Shown here piece by piece: positions 28,178 through 34,815 of a DNA stretch of 50,715 nt. The position numbers and the translations under genes are program-made. How positions within the stretch are numbered: position 1 is the first letter of the stretch; each line of letters begins with the position of its first letter. Under the pieces are notes generated by a model, which was given only the letters and a program-made list of their open reading frames with translations, was not told where the DNA came from and did no database searches. Source of the DNA: Balneolaceae bacterium (GTDB lineage: Bacteria > Bacteroidota > Rhodothermia > Balneolales > Cyclonatronaceae); the NCBI GenBank assembly GCA_007694035.1, contig RECM01000144.1, positions 1 through 50,715 on the forward strand, read 5' to 3'.

Positions 28178-28276
28178 TAGCATGGACCTGGCAGTGATAG
28201 CATAAACCTGGCGAGCCTGGTATGAACAGGCAGTGATAGCACGATACTGGCTGGGATAGCAAGAAACTGCCGGAGC
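28178..28276. repeat. Five degenerate 20-bp tandem units
   Basis: Units begin at 28178, 28198, 28218, 28237 and 28257 and follow a TAGCAtgaACctGGCagtGA pattern, with TGATAGCA junctions. There is no dyad symmetry like CRISPR repeats and no spacers. The remaining part of the gap (28280-28413) shows nothing recognisable. Confidence 0.65.
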
Positions 28277-28413
28277 ACAACTAGACAATACAGCCAGACC
28301 GAAAACAGGCAGCTGCATACAGCGGCAGAACAAACCGGCAGGTGATGCTCTGTATCTCCGGGCCCGTACGACGTACTCTGTAAATCCGGGTGGGGCGTTA
28401 CATTGTATGCCGT

Positions 28414-28884
28414 TTAACCGGGAACGTTGTAGCCCGAACGTCTTTCGAATTTCAGCCGGAGGTTGAACCAGTTGTCGGTCATTTCACCGGACGCTTCCTC
28501 AAACGTGGTGTTGGCAAGCCAATTGCGGATTTCCTCCCTCATCTTGGCCCAGTTTTCGTGAAACGGGCAAGGTTCTATATGGCCGCAGCCAGGTATACCC
28601 AATATGCAACGCTCGAAAAAATCGGTACCATCAATGGCTTCAACAACCTCAATTATGGTAATCTGCGATGGTTCTTTTTTGAGGTATACACCGCCATTGA
28701 GACCTCGCCGGGTGCTTAGAATGCCGTGAGGTACCAGCTTGGCCAGCGTCTGCGACAGATACGCAGCCGGACAGTTCAGTGGTTTTGCAAGATCACCAGC
28801 GGAGACCGCTTTCCCCATAGGTTCCCGGGATAATGCAATAATTGCTGAAACGGCGTACTGAGCGCCTTGTGATAGTAGTTCCAT
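28414..28884 (-). CDS. Rrf2-family transcriptional regulator, probable Fe-S protein
   Basis: A 156-aa winged-helix regulator. The N-terminal helix-turn-helix and wing (YAVSAIIALSRE; AYLSQTLAKLVPHGILSTRRGLNGGVYL) is followed by the dimer helix and the three-cysteine loop C93, C100, C106 (CILGIPGCGHIEPCPFHENW). In relatives such as IscR and NsrR this loop binds a [2Fe-2S] or [4Fe-4S] cluster. It may sense iron-sulphur status, nitric oxide or redox state; the sequence does not decide. A perfect inverted repeat upstream of the gene could be its own operator. Confidence 0.92.
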   Translation of the reverse strand: MELLSQGAQYAVSAIIALSREPMGKAVSAGDLAKPLNCPAAYLSQTLAKLVPHGILSTRRGLNGGVYLKKEPSQITIIEVVEAIDGTDFFERCILGIPGCGHIEPCPFHENWAKMREEIRNWLANTTFEEASGEMTDNWFNLRLKFERRSGYNVPG

Positions 28885-28937
28885 CCGATTTGAGCTTCCA
28901 GTTCAGGTTTAGTTTGTATTAATATACACAGACTGAA

Positions 28938-28964
28938 TTATAATATTGAAATTAAATATTATAA
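28938..28964. promoter_or_regulatory. Inverted repeat, candidate Rrf2 operator
   Basis: TTATAATATT and AATATTATAA form perfect 10-base arms around a 7-base spacer, 54-80 bases upstream of the Rrf2-type ATG. Size, AT-richness and location suit an autoregulatory operator. A second weaker dyad (TGTATTAATATACA) lies at about 28914-28927. Confidence 0.5.
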
Positions 28965-28978
28965 ACATAAGATTGATA

Positions 28979-29190
28979 ACGAAAAAAGACGAGCAGAGGA
29001 CGAGCAGAAGACGAGCAAAAGGCACGCAGAAGGCACGCAGAAGGCAGAAAGCAAAAGGCAAAAGTATGCGTTGCGCGGTTGTAAGCGGGCTTATTGCCCG
29101 TAGCGGGAGGAGTGTTCACGACGTTCCGAATCACTTCTGCCTTCTGCTTTCTGCCTTTTGCTCCCCCCACTTCTGCCTTCTGCCGCCCTC
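28979..29190. repeat. Purine-rich repeat R3, inverted pair
   Basis: The left arm (about 28985-29065) has GACGAGCAGA and GGCACGCAGAA tandem steps, then AAGGCAGAAAGCAAAAGGCA. The right arm (about 29130-29190) has the complementary sense CTTCTGCCTTCTGCTTTCTG and CCTTTTGCTCCCC. Together they could form a long imperfect stem around a 70-base GC-rich centre. It lies between the divergent Rrf2 gene and the M3 peptidase gene. Confidence 0.7.
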
Positions 29191-29271
29191 TCCCCCAGGT
29201 ATCCGTTACCCGCGAAAATGGTTATATTCAAAGCATTATCATTAATCCAGAAAAATTCAGAGGCAAAAAGT

Positions 29272-31389
29272 ATGAAGACCTCCATCTGCAGTCTAATAGC
29301 ACTATTATTTCTAACCTTAGCATGTGGTGAAACCGACCCGATGAAAAACAATCCATTCTCAGAGCCGAGTTCACTGCCGTTTGAAGCACCAGATTTCAAC
29401 CGGATAAACGACGATCACTTCCTGCCTGCCTACCGTGAGGGCATGCGCATCGAAATGGAAGAGATTGAACAGATTGCCACAAATCCTGAGCCCCCGACTT
29501 TTGAAAACACCATCCTTGCCATGGAGCGTACCGGTGAGCTGCTTACCCGCGTAAGGCGGGTATTTTCGAACCTCACGTCGGCCCATACCAACGACAGGCT
29601 TCAAAAAATACAGTCGGAGCTGGCACCGGAACTGGCCGCCCATTCCGACAATATCCTGCTCAACAACGCGCTTTTCGATCGTGTTAAAACCCTGTATGAA
29701 AACAGGGAGGAAGCCGGTCTTGACCCCGCCTCAATGAAACTGCTTGAGGATACCCACCGGAATTTTGTACGGGCTGGTGCCGAACTGACTGATGACCAGC
29801 AGTTGCGCATGCGGCAGATAAATGAACGCATCTCGTCGCTAACCACAAAATTCCAGGAAAACCTGCTTGCCATGAACCGGGAAAGGGCTTTAGTTATCGA
29901 CGACGAAGCACTGCTCGATGGTATGAGCCCTGACCGCATAGCATCTGCCCGGGAAGCAGCTGCCGCAAGAGGACATGAAGGCAAGTACCTGCTTTCCATA
30001 ACCAATACAACCAGGGTACCCATACTTACCAGCCTGAACAACCGGGATGTGCGCCGGCAGGTCTGGGAAGCATCGGCCTACCGCGGTATCGGTCAGGATG
30101 GCGGCATCGATAATCAGCCGATTATTCATGAATTGGTAAGGCTGCGTGCCGAAAGGGCCAACCTGCTTGGCTACCCCAATTTTGCTGCTTTTGCAATTGA
30201 ACCCCAGACAGCCGGATCCCCTGATAATGTGCTGAATATGCTTACCGGCCTCATCCCCGATCTGCTGGCAAATACTGCGGCAGAATCGGCATTGATCACC
30301 GCGATGATGCGCAGGGATGGCGTGCAGGATGACCTGAAACCCTGGGACTGGGAGTACTACGGCGAAAAAGTACGCAAGGAGCAGTACGATATTGATGAAG
30401 CCGAAGTACGTCCCTACTTTGAACTGAACAGGGTTCTGGAAGACGGTGTGTTCTATACCATGAACCGGCTCTACGGTATCCGGTTTGAAGAACGCCACGA
30501 CCTGCCCGTATATCAGCCCGATGTTCGCGTGTTCAATGTTTACGATCACGACGGTTCGCAGCTGGGACTGTTTTATGCCGACTATTTTAGCAGGGATTCC
30601 AAACGTGGCGGTGCCTGGATGAACTCGTTTGTACTGCAGTCACACCTGCTTGAGCAGAAACCGGTGATTGTAAATGTGCTGAACATCCCCCCGCCGGCTG
30701 AAGGCGAACCTGCCCTCATCAGCTTCGACAATGTAACCACCCTGTTCCACGAAATGGGCCATGGTGTGCACGGTTTGCTGTCTGATGTTAACTATCCCTC
30801 GCAGGCCGGCACGTCGGTGCCCCGCGATTTTGTAGAGTTCCCATCCACATTCGAGGAAGACTGGGCCATACACCCGGAGGTTCTCCGCAATTATGCCATA
30901 CATCATGAAACCGGTGAGCAGATACCGCAGCAACTGCTCGACCGGGTTATTGCCGCCAGGGGCTTCAACCAGGGGTTCGACACCCAGGAATACCTCGCAG
31001 CAGCCCTTATCGATATGGAGTGGCACCTGCGCGGCCCTGATGCTGATCCGGTTGATATTGAAACCTTTGAAATGCAGGTGCTGGAAAAATACGGTCTCGA
31101 TAACCCGGCAATCCCGCCGCGTTACAAATCGCCCTACTTTTCCCACATCTTCTCAGGTGGGTACTCTGCCAACTATTACGCCTATATATGGAGCGAAATC
31201 CTTGCGGCCGACGCTTTTTCGTTCATGCGCGAACAGGGCGGGCTGACCCGGGAAAACGGCGACCGCTACCGCAGGTATATCCTGTCAAGGGGAGGTACCC
31301 GCGATGCGATGGAACTGTACCGTGAATTCCGCGGTGGTGACCCCGATGTAACACACCTGCTCAGGAGGCGCGGCCTGGTTACTGGCTGA
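29272..31389 (+). CDS. dcp: M3-family peptidase lipoprotein (Dcp-like)
   Basis: A 705-aa zinc metallopeptidase of the M3A family. The zinc site HEMGH lies at 493-497 in TTLFHEMGHGVHGLLS; the third ligand Glu is in FPSTFEEDW (about residues 523-531). The N-terminal helical lid contains PEPPTFENTILAMERTGELL, typical of dipeptidyl carboxypeptidase/oligopeptidase A. The ATG at 29272, preceded by GAGG, gives a lipoprotein signal with lipobox LTLAC (C18), so the enzyme is anchored in the periplasm or outer membrane. An earlier in-frame start at 29158 lies inside the purine repeat and is unlikely. It trims oligopeptides. Confidence 0.95.
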   Translation: MKTSICSLIALLFLTLACGETDPMKNNPFSEPSSLPFEAPDFNRINDDHFLPAYREGMRIEMEEIEQIATNPEPPTFENTILAMERTGELLTRVRRVFSNLTSAHTNDRLQKIQSELAPELAAHSDNILLNNALFDRVKTLYENREEAGLDPASMKLLEDTHRNFVRAGAELTDDQQLRMRQINERISSLTTKFQENLLAMNRERALVIDDEALLDGMSPDRIASAREAAAARGHEGKYLLSITNTTRVPILTSLNNRDVRRQVWEASAYRGIGQDGGIDNQPIIHELVRLRAERANLLGYPNFAAFAIEPQTAGSPDNVLNMLTGLIPDLLANTAAESALITAMMRRDGVQDDLKPWDWEYYGEKVRKEQYDIDEAEVRPYFELNRVLEDGVFYTMNRLYGIRFEERHDLPVYQPDVRVFNVYDHDGSQLGLFYADYFSRDSKRGGAWMNSFVLQSHLLEQKPVIVNVLNIPPPAEGEPALISFDNVTTLFHEMGHGVHGLLSDVNYPSQAGTSVPRDFVEFPSTFEEDWAIHPEVLRNYAIHHETGEQIPQQLLDRVIAARGFNQGFDTQEYLAAALIDMEWHLRGPDADPVDIETFEMQVLEKYGLDNPAIPPRYKSPYFSHIFSGGYSANYYAYIWSEILAADAFSFMREQGGLTRENGDRYRRYILSRGGTRDAMELYREFRGGDPDVTHLLRRRGLVTG

Positions 31390-31454
31390 TGTGATGTGTT
31401 GGCCAGGTTGGCTGCATTCGTACCGGATGCAGCTAAGGCTGTGAGCATCGGCTG

Positions 31455-31991
31455 TCAGCAATCCTGTGTGAACTCTGTAAGTTCAAGTTCCAGGTTGTGG
31501 CTGGTAACCTCGCCGTTTACCTGTACAAAGTGATACGGCCAGGTTAGTACTGTGAGCAGCATGCAGTTTTTTCCGGGTACGGTTTCAGTGGCAGATACCA
31601 CAAGGGTATTGCCCACGCTGGTAATGCCGTGGATGCGGATTCCGTAACCCGAAGATGGCCTCTGCCCGGCTGAAAGAGCAATAATTACGCCATTTTCAAA
31701 ATCCGGTCTGGAGAGCGGCTGCCTCTCATGCCGGTCGGGCATCGCCTGTTCCAGGTAGGCCTCCCACTGTTCAGGCGACGTAATTTTATGGACCTGAACA
31801 TTATCGGAATCCAGGTTCAGATCGCCTTGTACCGGATTACTCAGGGCTCCGCGGGCAATGGTCGTGTATTCGATGGTTTGTGTATCCATGGTAACCCTGG
31901 TATCGTTTGTTCTGCTGCTTCCGCAGGATTCAAGAAGAATCATCGGTATCAGAAAGATGAGGCCGGTAAATCTGAAATTCATAAATGGCAT
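31455..31991 (-). CDS. PrcB-like lipoprotein
   Basis: A 178-aa exported protein. The N-terminal signal ends in a lipobox-like LLESC. The middle shows VHKITSPEQWEAYLEQA and DFENGVIIALSAGQRPSSGYGIRI, the pattern of the PrcB C-terminal domain, first named in a Treponema protease complex (the conserved RPSSGY turn is clear). The C-terminal strand is YHFVQVNGEVTSHNLEL. Likely a small soluble module on the cell envelope; no protease partner is adjacent. The start is uncertain: ATG at 31991 is used, and 31982 or 32021 (overlapping the upstream gene by 7 bases) are alternatives. Confidence 0.7.
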   Translation of the reverse strand: MPFMNFRFTGLIFLIPMILLESCGSSRTNDTRVTMDTQTIEYTTIARGALSNPVQGDLNLDSDNVQVHKITSPEQWEAYLEQAMPDRHERQPLSRPDFENGVIIALSAGQRPSSGYGIRIHGITSVGNTLVVSATETVPGKNCMLLTVLTWPYHFVQVNGEVTSHNLELELTEFTQDC

Positions 31992-32014
31992 GGCAACGTA
32001 TTTGTCAGCGCAAT

Positions 32015-32461
32015 TTAGCACCCAAATTGTTTGAGATGATGAATGGTATGGCGGTACAACAGGGCACTCCAGCTGTTCCCGTCCATGGTTCCGGCTATAA
32101 TATTATCGGGCCAGTCTGTTTCACCCTGCATAGAGGCGAATTGCTCTACCAGCGATTTCAACCTGTCGATGTCCTGATCCCAGTTGTCGGGCTTTGTAAG
32201 GCGCATCTCTTCAGGTGCTTTCAGCCTGCCGCGGGGAATCGGCGCATGGTAGATGGCAAACCATTTGAGTGGCTGATACAACAGGATCGACTTGCGCACC
32301 CTCACCGGTTTGGGATTAACGGCCATATTGTAATGGTCAATAAGATGGCAGACCATTTCATGGGGAGTCATTTTGCCCCACCGGGGAGGTGTAACCGGAT
32401 CGAGTTTACCGATTCTTTCAAGCAGTGCGTTGCGGGTTTCCGGGTTGAAAAGGTATTTCAT
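32015..32461 (-). CDS. DUF1569/DinB-superfamily protein
   Basis: A 148-aa helical protein with the DUF1569 pattern: LLERIGKLDPVTPPRWGKMTPHEMVCHLIDH at the N-terminus, an aromatic middle (KWFAIYHAPIPRGRLKAP), and the terminal SWSALLYRHTIHHLKQFGC. The histidines in HLIDH and HTIHHL sit where DinB-fold proteins hold a divalent metal. DinB-superfamily enzymes include thiol transferases, but no reaction can be assigned. It lies between two unrelated genes on the same strand, with a 23-base gap to the lipoprotein gene. Confidence 0.82.
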   Translation of the reverse strand: MKYLFNPETRNALLERIGKLDPVTPPRWGKMTPHEMVCHLIDHYNMAVNPKPVRVRKSILLYQPLKWFAIYHAPIPRGRLKAPEEMRLTKPDNWDQDIDRLKSLVEQFASMQGETDWPDNIIAGTMDGNSWSALLYRHTIHHLKQFGC

Positions 32462-32521
32462 GGGATTGAGTTGCTGCCGTTTTATTCACGTACGATGCCG
32501 GCCGGTTTGGCCTGTCCCATT

Positions 32522-33139
32522 TTATCGTTTTTCAATATGCTCCACAAATATGATTTCGCAGGCGCCGTCGCCGGTATCGGTTCTGCTGAGTGAACTGCGC
32601 CATCGGAACCCGTTTTTCCCCTCAACCAGCACAAGCTTGCCGGTAATCGCAACAATTTCCCCTTTTCTTACCGATTTGAGCTGCCGTTCGATACGGCTGT
32701 TAGCCGGAATCATGTGCATATTGGCCATACTGCGATTGATCTCCGCTTGCGACATCGGCACGGGCTTGTAGCGGTAATGCACCCATCGCCTGCTCTGGCG
32801 GAAACTGAAGCGATCAATGATGGAGGTATCAGACATACGTCCCCAGCCAAGTGCCAGATCAATGGGAGAGATGGGTGCGCTCCGGTCAAAACGATAACGC
32901 CGTTTACTCAGCACCCTGGCCTCGATTTCGAAATCGGCAAGCGGAGTCACGAAAAATCCCTCATGTATAAATGACGTATTTCCGGGCAGCATCACCTGTA
33001 CCGGCTCATCAGGCACAAGCACTCCGGGAGGGTGGGAAACGGGTATATCCCTGATCAGATAAAACACCAGTAACAGGCAGAATGCTGCAGCGGCTACAAT
33101 TAATGGATTTCTGAAAATAAAATGCTTTACTTGTTGCAT
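32522..33139 (-). CDS. Membrane-anchored conserved hypothetical protein
   Basis: A 205-aa protein with one N-terminal membrane helix (about 12-30: LIVAAAAFCLLLVFYLI) and a predicted periplasmic domain. Notable are LALGWGRMSDTSIIDRFSFRQSRRWVHYRYKPVPMSQAEINRSMANMHMIPANSRI and a C-terminal OB-like strand series (KGEIVAITGKLVLVEG, then GACEIIFVEHI). I recall similar ALGWG.MSD...QS.RW patterns in uncharacterised proteins of several phyla, but no function. It is divergent from the DUF2459 gene, with only 15 bases between the starts. Confidence 0.7.
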   Translation of the reverse strand: MQQVKHFIFRNPLIVAAAAFCLLLVFYLIRDIPVSHPPGVLVPDEPVQVMLPGNTSFIHEGFFVTPLADFEIEARVLSKRRYRFDRSAPISPIDLALGWGRMSDTSIIDRFSFRQSRRWVHYRYKPVPMSQAEINRSMANMHMIPANSRIERQLKSVRKGEIVAITGKLVLVEGKNGFRWRSSLSRTDTGDGACEIIFVEHIEKR

Positions 33140-33154
33140 AAGCGTTACCTGTTT

Positions 33155-33814
33155 ATGAAAAACCCTGCTAAAATAATACTAATTTACCTGACCGTAATAA
33201 CGGTAATTACCGGTTGTAATCGGCCGGTAACAGATTTGTTTCCGGATGATCCCGAATTGAGGCCCGTACGCATCTATGTTGTAAGCCATGGGTGGCACGT
33301 TGGCATTGTATTGCCATCCAACGAGATATTCAGGGAATATATGCCGCAGAACTATCATGGCATCGATTATAGGTTCAATGAATTTGGCTGGGGCGACCGC
33401 CAGTACTATATGACCGAAAATCCCGGAATATGGCTTGCCCTGAAGGGGGCGTTCTGGCCTACTCTGTCTGTGATTCATGCCGCCGGTTTCGACCGCGACG
33501 TCGATGTTGAGTTCCGTGGTGCCAAAACAGTAGAGATAATGCTGTCGGAAAAAGGATTCGATGCCTTGTGTGCCAGACTGGCTTCAGATATGGCATACGA
33601 CGATGAGGGCCTGGCTGTAATTCTGGATAGCGGATGGTATGCCGACAGCCGGTTTTATGCATCTGAAAGGCGTTATTTCCTGCCCCGGACAAGCAATAAA
33701 TGGGTTGCAAGGCTTCTGAGGGAGGCCGGAGCCCCGATCACACCTTTTTATGGCTTAACATCAGGAAATGTAATTTACCAATCCCGCAAATTCGGTGAAT
33801 TAAAGGAAAATTAA
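33155..33814 (+). CDS. DUF2459 (TIGR02117-type) lipoprotein
   Basis: A 219-aa exported protein. The signal peptide has lipobox VITGC (C21). The mature part starts with VRIYVVSHGWHVGIVLP and continues with YRFNEFGWGDRQYYM and LSEKGFDALCARL, then YASERRYFLPRTSNKWVARLLREAGAPI, all characteristic of DUF2459/TIGR02117. The H-G-W-H motif and the Cys/His arrangement recall NlpC/P60-like cysteine hydrolases, though the family has no proven activity. The ATG at 33155 is used because it opens the signal peptide; 33122 is also in frame. Confidence 0.87.
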   Translation: MKNPAKIILIYLTVITVITGCNRPVTDLFPDDPELRPVRIYVVSHGWHVGIVLPSNEIFREYMPQNYHGIDYRFNEFGWGDRQYYMTENPGIWLALKGAFWPTLSVIHAAGFDRDVDVEFRGAKTVEIMLSEKGFDALCARLASDMAYDDEGLAVILDSGWYADSRFYASERRYFLPRTSNKWVARLLREAGAPITPFYGLTSGNVIYQSRKFGELKEN

Positions 33815-34132
33815 CGGGTTCAGGATTATTAGAAACACTAAATAAGTTCAAGATTACGTAATTATACTGATCCCATGATTCGGGAAGTAACCTATTTTGT
33901 GGTTGTTATAACGTAAAAGAAATTGTATTGAGAAGAACTACACCTTTGAAATCAATTACGTTATGCGGTCTTATGTTTATTGGTTTGTTAAGTTTTATAC
34001 TTGACTTGCAGAGATGAATAAATTAACATATAAATGTAATCTGATTATCAAATCTGTTCTTTAGTAATTTACCCAGGTCGAATTGAGCCTGATTATGTAC
34101 ATCAAGCCTGCTTAATAGGGGAAAGCGAGGTA
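33815..34132. other. AT-rich gap before the AP2-like gene
   Basis: A visibly AT-rich stretch between the DUF2459 gene and the small ORF, unlike the GC-richer surroundings. It contains words such as TTATACTTGACTTGCAGAG and AATTAACATATAAATGTAAT, which could hold a promoter for the genes at 34133-34703. No protein-coding gene, RNA or insertion sequence was recognised. Confidence 0.5.
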
Positions 34133-34216
34133 ATGTATGGTGAACAATATGATAAATGGAAACGAATGCACGATAACTGTAACCCTAAGGACTGTAAGGG
34201 AAAAATAAGTGGCTAG
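34133..34216 (+). CDS. Candidate small ORF (27 aa) overlapping the AP2-like gene
   Basis: ATG at 34133, preceded by GCGAGG, opens a 27-codon frame (MYGEQYDKWKRM...NCNPKDCKGKISG) ending with TAG at 34214. The frame overlaps the GTG start of the AP2-like gene by eight bases, which would allow translational coupling. The same frame stays open back to 34040 without a canonical start codon. It is Lys/Asp-rich with two Cys. It could be a leader peptide, a genuine small protein, or a relic; the evidence is only position, SD and frame. Confidence 0.4.
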   Translation: MYGEQYDKWKRMHDNCNPKDCKGKISG

Positions 34217-34703
34217 AACAAAAGATCCAGCGATGAAGGGCATAAGCCGTATCGATTCAAAAGGTACGCACGGATGGTATGTCCGCATCTACAAAAACGG
34301 GAAAACATACTCCAAACTGTATTCCGACAGTAAATACAACGGGAAAGAGAGAGCCCTGAAATTTGCCCAGAAGGCAAGGAAAATGGCTCTTGAAACCATG
34401 AAAAATATACCGGATAAACCGGTAAGACGACTGGTAACAAGCGATAAAAGAAATAAATCGGGTATTATCGGGGTGAGCAAAACCACCAAAACCAACCCCA
34501 ATGGTACCCAAAGCGATTATTACCAGGTTACATGGTCTCCCAAGCCGGGAAAAATCAAAAACAGGCAATGGAGTGTGCGCAAGTACGGTGCCGATCAGGC
34601 TTTCAAACTGGCGAAAGAGTTCCGCGATAAGGTTATGACCGATATCTATGGTGAACGCTATATCCAGCTTAAAGAGACTGATCAACCAGAAAATGCAGCC
34701 TGA
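34209..34703 (+). CDS. AP2-like DNA-binding protein with two repeats
   Basis: A 164-aa basic protein with two AP2/ERF-like units. Unit 1 is at about residues 10-60 (KGISRIDSKGTHGWYVRIYKNGKT... KLYSDSKYNGKERALKFAQ). Unit 2 is at about 83-145 (SGIIGVSKTT... YYQVTWSPKPGKIKNRQWSVRKYGADQAFKLAKEFRDK). Each has the three-strand W/Y-x-V-x-W/I pattern followed by a helix with A-x-x-A. In bacteria such proteins are known alone or fused to HNH endonucleases; no HNH motif is present. The GTG at 34209 is the first possible start, with AAGGGA upstream; an ATG at 34233 is an alternative. It lies in an AT-rich patch, which suggests acquisition. Confidence 0.72.
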   Translation: MARTKDPAMKGISRIDSKGTHGWYVRIYKNGKTYSKLYSDSKYNGKERALKFAQKARKMALETMKNIPDKPVRRLVTSDKRNKSGIIGVSKTTKTNPNGTQSDYYQVTWSPKPGKIKNRQWSVRKYGADQAFKLAKEFRDKVMTDIYGERYIQLKETDQPENAA

Positions 34704-34779
34704 GCGAGGCCTTTTTCACAAGCAGGCCTGCCCTTTCTTCTACCACAGTGATGTGGGGGGATAGCGTTTTATGCAGCGG

Positions 34780-34815
34780 CTAACCAGCGCTCTGCATCTA
34801 ACCAGTGCTCTGCAT
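34780..34815 (-). repeat. 18-bp tandem duplication of the ppc stop region
   Basis: On the minus strand, the last six codons of ppc (ATGCAGAGCACTGGTTAG, 34798-34815) are followed at once by a near-identical copy (ATGCAGAGCGCTGGTTAG, 34780-34797). They differ at one base. Both copies end in an in-frame TAG. Confidence 0.95.

Noticed and set aside
28046-28333. 95-aa minus-strand ORF upstream of pcm
   Set aside because: It consists of repeat R1 and the 20-bp tandem units; Cys-rich low-complexity product, no SD.
29158-29271. N-terminal extension of the M3 peptidase
   Set aside because: It would be encoded by the purine-repeat region and would bury the lipoprotein signal that starts at 29272.
34209-34703. 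HNH homing endonuclease
   Set aside because: No H-N-H motif or Asn/His catalytic set; only the AP2-like units are present.
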